NCBI GenBank assembly: GCA_023055505.1
Contig: JALIRH010000125.1
Location: forward strand, 323,001 to 387,000
Reading direction: 5' to 3'
DNA: 64,000 nucleotides
Source: Callipepla californica brunnescens
Lineage: Eukaryota > Chordata > Aves > Galliformes > Odontophoridae
Under the pieces are notes generated by a model. That model saw only the letters and a list, made by a program, of their open reading frames with translations. It did not search any database and was not told the origin of the DNA. Both the position numbers and the translations under genes were made by a program. The first letter of the stretch is position 1. Every line of letters starts with the position of its first letter. This document shows, in pieces, positions 46,229 through 58,765 of the stretch.

Positions 46229-49200
46229 GTTAGGGTAGGGTTAGGGTTAGGTTTAAGGGGTAGGGTAGGGATGGGGTAGGGTTAGGGTTAGATAATGGTT
46301 AGGGTAAGTATTAGGGTCAGGGTTAAGGGTAGGGTGTGAGGTAGGGTTAGGGTTTTAGGGTTAGGGTAGGGTTAGGGTTAGGTTAGGGTAGGGTTTAGGG
46401 TTAGGGTGTAGGGTTAGGGTAAGGGTAGGGTTAGGGTTAGGGGTTAAGGTTAGGGGTTAGGGTCAGGGGTTAGGTTTAGGGATAGGGTCAGGGTTAGGGT
46501 TAGAATTAGGGTAGGGTTAGGTTTAGGGTAAGGGTTAGGGTTAGGGTAGGGTAAGGGTTAGGGTTAGGGTTGGGTAAGGGTTAGGGGTAGGATTACGGGT
46601 AGGGTAAGTGTTACAGTTAGGGTCCATCAATAGGGTTAGCAAAGGGTTAGGTGTTAGGGTTAGGTGTTAGGGTTAGGGGTTAGGCTTAGGGTAGAACTAG
46701 GGTCCATCAATAGGGTTATGGTAGGGTTAGGGTTTAGGGTTAGGGTAGGGTTAGGGTTAGAGTAGAATTAGGGTTAGATTGGAGGGTTAGGGTAGGGTTA
46801 GGGTTAAGGGTTAGGGTTAAGGGTTAGGGTAAGGTTAGAGATAGGTAAGGGTTAGGGTAAGGGTTAGGGTTAGGGATAGGGTAAGGGTTAGGGTTAGGGT
46901 AGGGCTAGGGTTAGGGATAGGTAAGGGTTAGGGTAAGGGTTAGTGTAGGGTTAGGGGTAGGGGTATGGGTAGGGTTAGGGTAGGGTTAGGGTTAGGGTTG
47001 GATTAGAATTTTCGGTAAGGGTTAGGAGTTAGGGTCAGTGTCAGGGTTAGGGCTTAGCGTTAGGGATAGGGTAAGAGTTAGGGTAGGGTTAGTGTTAGGG
47101 TTAGAGTTAGGGTAAGGGTAGGGTTAGGGTAGGTTTAGGGTAAGGTTAGGGTTTGGGTTAAGGGTTAGGGGTTAGGGCTAGGGTAGGGTTAGGTCTAGGG
47201 TAGGGCTAGGGTAGGGTTAGGGGTTTGTGTTAGGGTTAGGGGCAGGGTTAGGGTTAGGATTAGGGTAGGGTTTGGGTTAGGTAAGGGTTTGGGGTTAGGG
47301 CTTATGGGTTGGGGTTAGGGGTTAGGGTCACGGTTAGGGTAGGGTAAGGTTAGGGTTAGGGTTAGTGTTAGGGTTATGGTTAGGGGTTAGGGTAAATGTT
47401 AGGGTAGGGTTAGGGTTAAGGGTTAGGGTAGGGTTAGGGTTAGGTAAGGGTTAGGGTAGGGTTAAGGAGGGTTAAGGGTAGGGTTTGAGTCAGGGGTAGG
47501 GTAGGGTTAGGGTTAGGGTAGGGTTAGGGGTTAGTGTTAGGGTAGAATTAGGGTTAGATTTGAGGGTTAGTGTAGGGTTAGGGTTAGGTAAGGGATAGGG
47601 TTAGGGTTAGGTGTTAGGGTAGGGTTAGGGTAGGGTTAGGGATAGGTAAGGGTTAGGGTCAGGGATAGGGTTAGGGTCAGTGTTAGGGTTAGGGTATGGT
47701 TAGGGTTAGGGCAGGGTTAGGGTAGGGCTAGGGTTAAGGGTTAGGGTTAAAATTAGGGGTTAGGTGTTAGGGCTAGGGTAGGGTTAGGGGTTAGTGTGAG
47801 GGTTAGGGGCAGGGTTAGGGTTAGGGTAGGGTTGGGGTTAGGGGCAGGGTTAGGGTTAGGGCTTAGGGGTTGGGGTTAGGGGTTAGGGTCACGGTTAGTG
47901 CAGGGTTAGGGTTAGTGTTAGGGTAAGGGTTAGGGTAGGGTTAGGGGTTAGGGTACGGTTAGTTTTAGTGTTACTGTTATGGTTAGGTAAGGGTTAGGGG
48001 TTAGGGTAAATGTTAGGGTAGTGTTAGGGTTAGGGTAGGGTTAGGGTTAGGTAAGGGTTAGGGTAGGGTTTGAGTCAGGGTTAGGTTTAGGGTGGGGTTA
48101 GGGTTAGGGTAGAATTAGGGTTAGATTTGAGGGTTAGTGTAGGGATAGGGTTAGGTAAGGGATAGGGTTAGGGTTAGGGGTTAGGGTAAGTGTTAGAGTA
48201 GGGTTAGGGTTAAGGGTTAGGGTAGGGTTAGGGATAGGTAAGGGTTAGGGTCAGGGATAGGGTTAGGGTCAGTGTTAGGGTTAGGGTATGGTTAGGGTTA
48301 GGGCAGGGTTAGGGTAGGGCTAGGGTTAAGGGTTAGGGTTAAAATTAGGGGTTAGGGGTTAGGGCTAGGGTAGGGTTAGGGGTTAGTGTTAGGGTTAGGG
48401 GCAGGGTTAGGGTTAGGGTAGGGTTGGGGTTAGGGGCAGGGTTAGGGTTAGGGCTTAGGGGTTGGGGTTGGGGGTTAGGGTCACGGTTAGTGCAGGGTTA
48501 GGGTTAGTGTTAGGGAATGGGTTAGGGTAGGGTTAGGGGTTAGGGTAGGGTTAGTTTTAGTATTAGTGTTATGGTTAGGTAAGGTTTAAAGGTTAGGGTA
48601 AATGTTAGGGTAGTGTTAGGGTAACGGTTAGGGTAGGGTTAGGGTCGGGTTAGGGTAGGGTTTGAGTCAGGGTTAGGGTTAGGGTAGGGTTAGGGGTTAG
48701 GGTTAGGGTAGAATTAGGGTTAGATTTGAGGGTTAGTGTAGGGTTAGGGTTAGGGGTTAGGGTAAGGGTTAGGGTAGGGTTCGGGTTAAGGGTTAGGGTA
48801 GGGTTAGGGATAGGTAAGGGTTAGAGTAAGAGTTAGGGTCAGGGATAGGGGTAGGGTCAGTGTTAGGGTTAGGGTATGGTTAGGGTAAGGGGCAGGGTTA
48901 GTGTTAGGGTAGGGTTAGGGTTAGGGGTTAGGGTTAAAATTAGGGGTTAGGGCGAGGATAGGGCTAGGGTAGGGTTAGGTGTTAGGGTAGGGTTAGGGTT
49001 AGGGTGGGGTTAGGGCTTAGGAGTTAGGGTTAGGGCTTAGGGGTTGGGGTTAAGGGTTAGGGTTAGGGTTAGGTTTAGTGTTAGGGTTATGGTCAGGTAA
49101 GGGTTAGGGTAAGGGTTAGGGGTTAGGGTAAATGTTAGGGTAGTGTTAGGGTAGTGTTAGGGTGAGGGCTAGGGTAGGGTTAGGGTTAGGGTACGGTTAG

Positions 49201-50848
49201 GGTAAGTGTTATGGTTAGGGTAGGGTTAGGGGTAGGTTCTGGGTCCATCAATAGGGTTAGGGTTAGTTTAGATTAGGGTTAGTGTAGGGTTAGTGTTAGG
49301 GTTAGGGTTTAGGGTTAGGGGTTAAGATTAGGGGTTAGGGTTAGGGTAGGGTTAGGGGTTACGTTAAGGGTTAGGGTTAGGGGTTAGGGTCAGGGTAAGT
49401 GTTAGGGTTAGAGTTTGGGTAGGGTTTGGTTTAGGGTAAGGGTTAGGGTAGGGTTAGGGTAACGATTTAGGGTAGCGTCAGGGGTTAATGTTAGGATAAG
49501 GGTTAGGGTAAGGGTAGGGTTAGGGATAGGGTTGGGGTTAGGGTTAGGGTAGGGTTAGGGTAGGGCTAGGGTTAGGGTTAGGGTTATGGTAAGGGTTAGG
49601 GCAGGGTTAGGGTTAAGGTTAGGGTAAGGGTAGGGTTAGGGTAGGGCTAGGGTTAGGGTTAGGGTTATGGTAAGGGTTAGGGCAGGGTTAGGTTTAGTGT
49701 TAGGGTAGGGTTAGGGATAGGTAAGGGTTAGGGTTAGGGTCAGGGATAGGGTAGGGTTAGGCTTAGGGTAGGGCTAGATTTAGGGGTTAGGGGTAGGGGT
49801 ATGGGTAAGGGTTAGGGTAGGGTTAGGGATAGGTAAGGGTTAGGGTAAGGGTTAGGGTTAGGGTCAGGGATGGGGGTAGGGTCAGTGTTAGGGTTAGGGT
49901 ATGGTTAGTGTAAGGGGTAGGGTTAGGGTAGGGCTAGGGTTAGTGTTAGGGTTAAAATTAGGGGTTAGAAGTTAGGGCTAGGGTAGGGTTAGGGGTTAGT
50001 ATTAGGGTTATGGGTAGGGTTGGGGTTAGGGTTAGGGCAGGGTTAGGGTTAGGGCTTAGGGGTTGGGGTTAGGGGTTAGGGTCACGGTTAGGGTAGGGTT
50101 AGGGTTAGTGTTAGGGTAAGGGTTAGGGTAGGGTTAGGGGTTAGAGTAGGGTTAGTTTTAGTGTTAGGGTTATGGTTAGGTAAGGGTTAGGGTAAGGGTT
50201 AGGGGTTAGGGTAAATGTTAGGGTTAGGGTTAGGGTAAGGGTTAGGGTAGGGTTAGGGTCAGGGTTAAGGGTAGGGTTTGAGTCAGGGTTAGGGTCAGGG
50301 TTAGGGTTAGGGTACGGTTAGGTTAAGTGTTATGGTTAGGGTAGGGTTAGGGTTAGGTTTTGGGTCCATCAATAGGGTTAGGGTTAGTTTAGATTAGGGT
50401 TAGCGTAGGGTTAGTGTTAGGGTTAGGGGTTAGGGTTAAGGTAGAATTAGGGTCCATCAATAGGGTTATGGTAGGATTAGGGTTTAGGGTTAGGGTAGGG
50501 TTAGGGTTAGGGTTAGGGGTTAGGGTTAGAGTAGAATTAGGGTTAGATTGGAGGGTTAGGGTAGGGTTAGGGTTAGGGTAGGGTTAGAGATAGGTAAGGG
50601 TTAGGGTAGGGTTAGGGTCAGGGTCAGGTTTAAGGGTAGGGTTTGAGTGAGGGTTAGGGTAGGGTCAGGGTCAGGGTTAATGGTAGGGTTTGAGTGAGGG
50701 TTAGGGTAGGGTTAGGGTCAGGGTTAAGGGTTGGGTTTGAGTCAGGGTTAGGGTCAGGCTTAGGGTCAGGGTTAGGGTTAGGGTAAGTGTTAGGGATAGG
50801 TTTTGGGTCCATCAATAGGGTTAGGGTTAGTTTAGATTAGGGTTAGTG

Positions 50849-50882
<34 letters not shown>

Positions 50883-52364
50883 TTTAGATTAGGGTTAGTG
50901 TAGGGTTAGTGTTAGGGTTAGGGTTTAGGGTTAGGGGTTACGGTAAGAGTTAGGGTTAGGGGTTAGGGTCAGAGATAGGGTCAATGTTAGGGTTAGGGTA
51001 AGGGTTAGGGTTAGGGGTTAAGTTTAGGGTAGGGTTAGGGTTAGGGTAGGGTTATGGGAAGGAATCAGTAGGGTTAGGGTTAGAGTTAGGGTTAGGGATC
51101 TGGTGGGTTGGGGTTAGGGTTTAAGGTTAGGGTTAGGTTTAGGGTAGGGTTAGGGTAGGGTTAAGGTTTAGGGTTAGGGTTAGGGATAGGTAAGGGTTAG
51201 GGTAAGGGATAGGGTTAGGGTGAGGGGTAGGGTTAGGGTAGGGCTACGGTTAGGGGTTAGGGTTAGGGGTTAGGGTTAGGGTAGTGTTAGGGTTAGGGTG
51301 AGGGGTAGGGTTAGGGTAGGGCTACGGTTAGGGGTTAGGGTTAGGGGTTAGGGTTAGGGGTTAGGGTTAGGTTAGGGTTAGGGGTAGGGGTATGGGTAGG
51401 GTTAGGGTAGGGTTAGGGTTGGATTAGAATTTACGGTAAGGGTTAGGTTTAGTGGTTAGGGTCAGTGTCAGGGTTAGGGGTTAGGGTTAGGGATAGGGTA
51501 AGAGTTAGGGTTAGGGTTAGGGTTAGGGTAGGGTTATAGTTAGGTTTAGGGTAGGGTTAGGGTAAGGGTAGAGTTAGAGTAGGTTTTGGGTAAGGGTAGA
51601 ATAGTGTTAGGGTATGGTATGGGTTAGGGATTAGGGCTAGGGTAGGGTTAGGGGTTAGTGTTAGGTTTAGGGTTAGGGTAGGGTTGTGGTTAGGGTTAGG
51701 GTAGGGTTGGGGTTAGGGACAGGGTTAAGGTTTGGGCTTACGGGTTGGGGATAGGGGTTAGGGTCACGGTTAGTGTAGGGTTAGGTTAGGTTTAGGGTTA
51801 GTGTTAGGGTTATGGTTAGGTAAGGGTTAGGGTAAATGTTAGGGTAGGGTTAGGGTTATGGGTTAGGGTTATGGGTTAGGGGTAGGTAAGGGTTAGGGTA
51901 GGGTTAGGGTCAGGGTCAGGGTTAAGGGTAGGGTTTGAGTCAGGGTTAGGGTAGGGTTAGGGGTAGGGTTAGGGATAGGTAAGGGTTAGGGTAAGGGTTA
52001 GGGTTAGGGATAGGGTAGGGTTAGGGTTAGGGTTAGGGTTAGGGATAGGGTAGGGTTAGGGTTAGGGTAGGGCTAGATGTAGGGGTTAGGGGTAGGGGTA
52101 TGGTTAGGGTTAGGGTAGGGTTAGGGATAGGTAAGGGTTAGGGTAAGGGTTAGGGATAGGGTAGGGTTAGGCTTAGGGTAGGGCTAGATTTAGGGGTTAG
52201 GGGTAGGGGTATGGGTAAGGGTTAGGGTAGGGTTAGGGTTAAGGTTTAGAGTAGGGTTAGGGATAGGTAAGGGTTAGGGTAAGGGTTAGGGTTAGGGTCA
52301 GGGATGGTGTAGGGTCAGTTTTAGGGTTAGGGTATGGTTAGTGTAAGGGGTAGGGTTAGGGTTA
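46229..52364 (+). repeat. Degenerate TTAGGG field, right arm, part 1
   Basis: G-rich on +, with units such as GGGTTA, GGGTA and GGGGTTA mixed. Non-telomeric words recur and reveal block duplications: CCATCAATAG (46624, 46704, 49250, 50367, 50452, 50810), GGTTAAAATTAGGGG (AAAATT at 47749, 48341, 48936, 49954), GTCACGGTTAG (47328, 47888, 48480). The last two sets include spacings of 592 and 595 bp. No gene. Confidence 0.93.
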
Positions 52365-52933
52365 TGTCATGGTTTTATGATTTTTGGTTCTGGTATTCCA
52401 CATCATAACATCATGTATTGCATTAAGAGTTAAGGAGCTAATACTCCAGCTCCATAGATCATTGATAATTCCAGGTATACCTGCCTCAGAAGAGAAGAAG
52501 AACTACATTCCCCAGAGGACTTTGCGATGCTTTGTATTTTTACGTGTTTTCCGCTCAGAGGGAACAGATAAAAACCCTCAGCAGTCACGGGACATTCTCT
52601 TTCCTTCGGGATCGTCTCAGCAGTGGGTGCTCGCTGCCGTATCGCCTTCAGCGTTAGCGTAAGGCCTTCGGTTTATCGGACACTCTCTCTTGCTCATTTT
52701 ATTTGATTCATTAGCCTCAATTCCAATTACATTGTATTATATTGTGTTATTTTGCTTTCTAATATCTTATTTAGTAAATTAGCTTTCCTCCTCAGATCGT
52801 TGCCGCTGTTTTGTTTCTAGGCCCATCTCCCTTTTCCCTTTTTTCCTTGCCCTTTCCTGGGGCGTGGGTCCGTGGGTCCCCCGCACCAATCGTCACGGAA
52901 CCGGGCCGATCCAGCCCGGTAAAACCGTTGACA
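52365..52933 (+). mobile_element. Solo LTR of the ERV-L-like family, 569 bp
   Basis: TGTCATGG...GTTGACA, same orientation and family as the 25479 LTR, with a TGTCA/TGACA terminal inverted repeat. The flanks share GGTTA on both sides (5-bp duplication, ambiguous because the target is itself repetitive). No internal viral sequence follows. The same flanking words without an LTR occur near 49903-49960. Confidence 0.9.
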
Positions 52934-55900
52934 GGTTAGGGTAGGGCTAGGGTTAGTGTTAGGGTTAAAATTAGGGGTTAGGAGTTAGGGCTAGGGTAGG
53001 GTTAGGGATTAGTGTTAGGGTTAGGGTAGGGTTGGGGTTAGGGTTAGGGTTGGGTTGGGGTTAGGGGCAGGGTTAGGGTTAGGGCTCTGGGGTTGGGGTT
53101 AAGGGTTAGGGTCACGGTTAGGGTAGGTTTAGGGTTAGTGTTAGGGTAAGGGTTAGGGTAGGGTTAGGGGTTAGAGTAGGGTTAGTTTTAGTGTTAGGGT
53201 TATGGTTAGGTAAGGGTTAGGGGTTAGGGTAAATGTTAGGGTAGTGTTAGGGTTAGGGTAGGGTTAGGGTTAGGTAAGGGTTAGGGTAGGGTTAGGGTCA
53301 GGGTTAAGGGTAGGGTTTGAGTCAGGGTTAGGGTACGGTTAGGTTAAGTGTTATGGTTAGTGTAGGGTTAGGGTTAGGTTTTGGGTCCATCAATAGGGTT
53401 AGGGTTAGTTTAGATTAGGGTTAGTGTAGGGTTAGGGTTAGGGTTTAGGGTTTAGGGTTAGGAGTTAAGGTTAGGGGTTAGGGTTAGGGTAGGGTTAGGG
53501 GTTAGGGTCAGGGTAAGGGTTAGGGTTAGAGTTAGGGTAGGGTTTGGTTTAGGGTAAGGGTTAGGGTAGGGTTAGGGTTGGGTTAGGGTTAGGGTAGGGT
53601 TAGGGTTAGGGGTTAGGGTAGCGTCAGGGTTTAAGGTTAGGATAAGTGTTAGGGTAGGGTTAGGGTTAAGGTTAGGGTAAGGGTAGGGTTAGGGATAGGG
53701 TTGGGGTTAGGGTTAGGGTAGGGTTAGGGTTATGGTAAGGGTTAGGGCAGGGTTAGGTTTAAGGTTAGGGTAAGGGTAGGGTTAGGGATAGGGTTGCGGT
53801 TAGGGTAGGGCTAGGGTTAGGGTTAGGGTTATGGTAAGGGTTAGGGCAGGGTTAGGGTTAGTGTTAGGGTAAGGGTTAGGGATAGGTAAGGGTCAGGGTT
53901 AGGGTCAATGTTAGGGTAAGGGTTAGGGTAGGGTTAGTGTTAGGGTTGGGTTGGGATTAGGGTAGGGTTAAGGTTAGGGGTTAGGGTAGAGACAGGGGTT
54001 ACGGTTAGGATAAGGGTTAGGGTAGGGTTAAGGGTTAGGGTTAGGGTAGGGTTAAAGTTGGGGTTAGGAATAGGGTTAGGGTTAGGTTAGAGTTAGGGTA
54101 GGGTTAGGGTAAGGAATCAGTAGGGTTAGGGTTAGAGTTAGGGTTAGGGATCTGGTGGGTTAGGGTTAGGGTTTAAGGTTAGGGTTAGGTTTAGGGTAGG
54201 GTTAGGGTAGGGTTAAGGTTTAGGGTTAGGGTTAGGTTTAGGGGTTAGGGTAGGGCTAGGGTTAGGGGTTAGGGGTTGGGTTAGTGTAGGGGTAGGGGTA
54301 TGGGTAGGGTTAGGGTTAGGGGTTAGGGTATGGTCAGGGGTTACGGTTAGGTTAAGGTTTAGGGTTAGAGTAGGGTTAGGAGTTAGGGTTAGGGTTAGGG
54401 TTAAGGATAGGGTTGGGGTTAGGGTTAGGGTAGGGCTAGTGTTAGGTTAGGGTTAGGTGTTTGGGTCAGGGTTAGTGTAGGGTTATTGTTAGGGTAGGGG
54501 TTAGGATTAGGTTTATGGTAAGGGTTAGGGTAGGGTTAGGGTAAGAGTTAGGGAAAGGTAAGGGTTAGGGTAAGGGTTAGGGTTAGGGTCAGTGTTAGGG
54601 TCAGGGTTAGGCTTATAGTATGGTTAGGGTAAGGGTTAGGGGTTAGGGTAGGGTTAGGGTAGGGGTAGGGGTATGGGTAGGGTTAAGGTAAGGGTAGGGT
54701 TAGGGTTAGGTTTGGATTAGAGGTTACGGTAAGGGTTAGGGTTAGGGGTTAGGGTCAGTGTCAGGGTTAGGGTTAGGGTAGGGTTAGTGTTAGGGTAAGG
54801 TTTAGGGTTAGGGTTATGGTAAGCGTTAGGGTTAGAATTAGGGTAGGGTTAGGGTTAGGATTAGGGTTAGGGTAGGGTTTGGGTTAGTGGTTAGGGTTAA
54901 GGTTAGGGGTTAGGGCTGGGGTAGGTTTAGGGCTAGGGTAGGGTTGGGTTTAGGGTTAGGGTGGGGTAAGGGTTAGGGGCAGGATAAGGGCTTAGGGGTT
55001 GGGGTTAGGGGTTAGGATTAGGGTAGGGTTAGGGTAAGGGTAAGGGTTAGGGTAGGGTAAGGGTTAGGGTTTACGGTAGGGTAAGGGTTAGGGTTTACGG
55101 TAGGGTTAGGGTTAGTGTTAGGGTAGGGTTATGGTTAAGTAAGGGATAGCGTTAGGGTAAAGGTTAGGGTAGGGTTAGGGTTAGGTTTAAGGGGTAGGGT
55201 TAGGGTTAGATAATGGTTTATGGTAAGTATTAGGGTCAGGGTTACGGGTAGGGTGTGAGTCAGGGTTAGGGTTTTAGGGTTAGGGTGTAGGGTTAGGGTT
55301 AGGGTAGGGTTAATGTTAGGGGTTAAGGTTAGGGGTTAGTGTTAGGGTAGGGTAGGGGTACGGTTAGGGTAGGGTAAGGGTTAGGGGTTAGGATTAGGGT
55401 TAAGGTGTTAGGAGTTAGGGTTAGGGTAGGGTTAGGGTTAGGGTTAGGGTTAGAATAGGGTAAGGGTTTGGGGTAGGGTTACGGGTAGGGTTAGGGTAAA
55501 GTTAGGGTTAGGGTTCCGGTTACGGTTAGGGTCCATCAATAGGTTTAGGGTTTAGGGTTAGGGGTTAGGGTTAGGTGTATGGGTAGGGGTAGGGTTAGTG
55601 TTAGGGTTAGGGTTAGGGTTAGGTTGGATTAGGGTTAGGGTTAGGGTTGGGTAAGGGTTAGGGGTAGGATTACGGGTAGGGTTAGTGTTATGGTTAGGGT
55701 CCATCAATAGGGTTAGGCAAGGTTTAGGGTTTAGGGTTAGGGTTAGGTGTTAGGGTAAGGGGTTAGGGTTAGGGTAGGGTTAGGGTCCATCAATAGGGTT
55801 ATGGTAGGGTTAGGGTTATGGATAGGGTTAGAGTTAGGGTAGGGTTAGAGTTAGGGTTAGGGTAGGGTTAGGGTAAGGGTAGGGTAGGGTAGGGTTAGGG

Positions 55901-57555
55901 TAAGGGTAGAGTTAGGGTAGGTTTATGGTAAGGGTAGGGTAGTGTTAGGGTAGGGTATGGGTTAGGGGTTAGGGTTAAGGTTAGGGGTTAGGGCTCGGGT
56001 AGGGTTAGGGGTTAGTGTTAGGGTTAGGGGCAGGGTTAGGGTTAGGGTAGGGTTGGGGTTAGGGTTAGGGTCGGGTTGGGGTTAGGGACAGGGTTAGGGT
56101 TTGGGCTTACGGGTTGGGGATAGGGGTTAGGGTCACGGTTAGGGTAGGGTTAGGTTAGGTTTAGGGTTAGTGTTAGGGTTATGGTTAGGTAAGGGTAAGG
56201 GGTTAGGGTAAATGTTAGGGTAGGGTTAGGGTTGGGTTAGGGTTAGTGTTAGGGTTAGGTTTATGGCTTAGGGGTAGGTAAGGGTTAGGGTAGGGTTAGG
56301 GTCAGGGTCAGGGTTAAGGGTAGGGTTTGAGTCAGGGTCAGGGTCAGGGTTAGGGTTAGCACAGGGTTAGGGTAGGGTTAGGTGTTAGGGTAGGGTTAGG
56401 GTTAGTGTTAGAGTTATGGTTAGGTAGGGTTTAGGGTAAGGGTTAGGGGTTAGGGTAAATGTTAGGGTAGGTTTAGGGTTAAGGATTAGGGTAGAGTTAG
56501 GGTTAGGTAAGGGTTAGGGTATGGTTAGGGTCAGGGTTAAGGGTAGGGTTAGGGTTAGGGTAGAATTAGGGTTAGATTTGAGGGTTAGTGTAGGGGTTAG
56601 GGTAGGGTTAGGGGTTAGGGTAAGGGTTAGGGTTGGATTAGAATTTACGGTAAGGGTTAGGGTTAGGGGTTAGGGTCAGTATTAGGGTTAGGGGTTAGGG
56701 TTAGGGATAGGGTAAGAGTTAGGGTAGGGTTAGGGTAGGGTTAGAGTTAGGGTAGGGTTAGTGTTAGGGTTAGGGTACGTTTAGGGTTTGGGTAAGGGTT
56801 AGGGTGAGGGTTGGTGTTAGGGTAGGATTAGGGTTAGGTTCAGGGTTAGGGTAGTGTTAGGGTTTAGGGTTAGGGTTAGGGTATGGTTAGGGGTTAGGGT
56901 TGGGGTAAGGGTTAGGTTAGGGTTAGGGTTAGGGGGTTAGGGTTAGGGGATTAGTGTTAGGGTTAGGGGTTAGGGTTAGGGTGAGGGTTGGTGTTAGGGT
57001 AGGATTAGGGTTAGGTTCAGGGTTAGGGTAGTGTTAGGGTTCAGGGTTAGGGTTGTGGTAAGGTTTAGGGGATTAGTGTTAGGGGTTAGGGTAGGGTTAG
57101 GGTTAGGATTGGGATTAGGTTTAGGTTAGGGTTATGGTTAGGGTTAGGATAGGGTTAATGTAGGGTTAGGGTTAGTGATAGAGTAAGACTTAGGGTTAGG
57201 GTTATGGTAAGAGTTAGGGATTGGGATACGGTTAGATTTAGGGTTAAGAATAGGGTTCGGGTTTGATTAGGGTTAGGGTTAGTGTTAGGAATCAATTTGG
57301 AGGAAGGAAAAGGTTTAGGAATTGGTTCATTGTTAGGGTTAGTCTTCAAGTTAGTAATAGAGTAAGGGTAAGTGTTCGGGTTAGGAATAGGGTTCTGAAT
57401 AGGGCGAGGTTTGGGAATAGGATGAAGTTTAGGGTTAGGGTTCGGGTCAGATTTAGCACTATGTTTCAGGTTCCTTAGGTTTAGTGATAAGGATTAGGGG
57501 TACGTTTAGGTATTGTACAATGCTAAGTGTTAGCTTCTGGGTGGGGGTTGGGGTT
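52934..57555 (+). repeat. Degenerate TTAGGG field, right arm, part 2
   Basis: Continuation of the array. CCATCAATAG recurs at about 53387, 55528, 55702 and 55788. From 57285 it becomes copy B of the 1371-2450 duplication. Confidence 0.93.
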
Positions 57556-58765
57556 TGTCATGGTTTTATGATTTTTTGGTACTGGTATTCCACATCATAA
57601 CATCATGTATTGCATTAGGAGTTGAAGAGCTAATACTCCAGCTCCATAGATCATTGATAATTCCAGGTATACCTGTCTGAGAAGAGAAGAAGCACTACAT
57701 TCCCCAGAGGACTTTGCGATGCTTTGTATTTTTACGTGTTTTCCGCTCAGAGGGAACAGATAAAAACCCTCAGCGGTCACGGGACACTCTCTTTCCTTTG
57801 GGATCGACTCAGCAGTGGGTGCTCGCTGCCGTATCGCCTTCAGCGTTAGCGTAAGGCCTTCGGTTTATCGGACACTCTCTCTTGCTCATTTTGTTTGATT
57901 CATTAGCCTCAATTCCAATTACATTGTATTATATTGTGTTATTTTGCTTTCTAATATCTTATTTAGTAAATTAGCTTTCCTCCTCAGATCGTTGCCGCTG
58001 TTTTGTTTCTAGGCCCATCTCCCTTTTCCCTTTTCCCTTTTTCCTTGCCCTTTCCTGGGGCGTGGGTCCGTGGGTCCCCGCAGCAATCGTCACGGAACCG
58101 GGCCGATCCAGCCCGGTAAACCGTTGACAGGGTTAGATTAAGGGTGAGGGTTAGGATTAGGACTAGATTTAGGATTAGGTTTAGGAATAGGTTTTCTTTG
58201 ATTGTTAGAGTGAGAGAAAGGTTAGGCCTTGGGTTTGTTTTTGGAATAGTTTTGGGTTTCAGAATAGGAATTGGGTTAGTATTTGGAATCTGTTTTGGTT
58301 TAGTATTAGTGTTAGGGTCAGGGTTAGAAGTTAGGTGATGGCTGTGGTAATCTAATGCTTTGTGTTAGGCTTAGGGTTGGGCTTAAATTTGGGGTTGGTT
58401 TTAAGGTCCCATTTAGATTTCAGGTAGAATTGGAGTTAAATTAAGGTAACGGTTAGGATTAGATTTAGGGTTCTGATAAGGGTTAGGTTAGGGTTAGGGT
58501 TTGGTTCCAAGTTGTTTTTAGGGTTAGGGTTAACGTTAGGTTTCAGGATAGGGTTAGGAATATAGCTAGGTGTTAGGAATATAGCTAGGTGTTAGGTAAG
58601 GTTTAATCCTAGGGTTTCAGTTCGGGTTAGGTGAAGCATTAGTTTTACAGTTAGAAGACATGTTAGGGTTAGGGTTAGGTTTTGGTGTAGATTTAGGTTT
58701 AGGGTAAGGGTTAGGGATGTAGATGAAGGTTTAGTGGAAGGGGTAGGGTTCTCTTTAGTTTTAGG
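57285..58765 (+). repeat. Segmental duplication, copy B (filled LTR site)
   Basis: Partner of 1371-2450, interrupted by the solo LTR at 57556-58129. The match ends after GTTCTCTTTAGTTTTAGGACC near 58768, where copy B enters CCCC-rich sequence and copy A continues with AGGGAAGGGTCC. Confidence 0.87.
57556..58129 (+). mobile_element. Solo LTR of the ERV-L-like family, 574 bp, with empty site in window
   Basis: TGTCATGG...GTTGACA, highly similar to the LTR at 52365. Flanked by GGGTT on both sides (57551-57555 and 58130-58134). The duplicated sequence at about 1540-1560 has one GGGTT and no LTR at the matching point, which proves a clean 5-bp target duplication and an insertion after the block duplicated. 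Confidence 0.95.
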
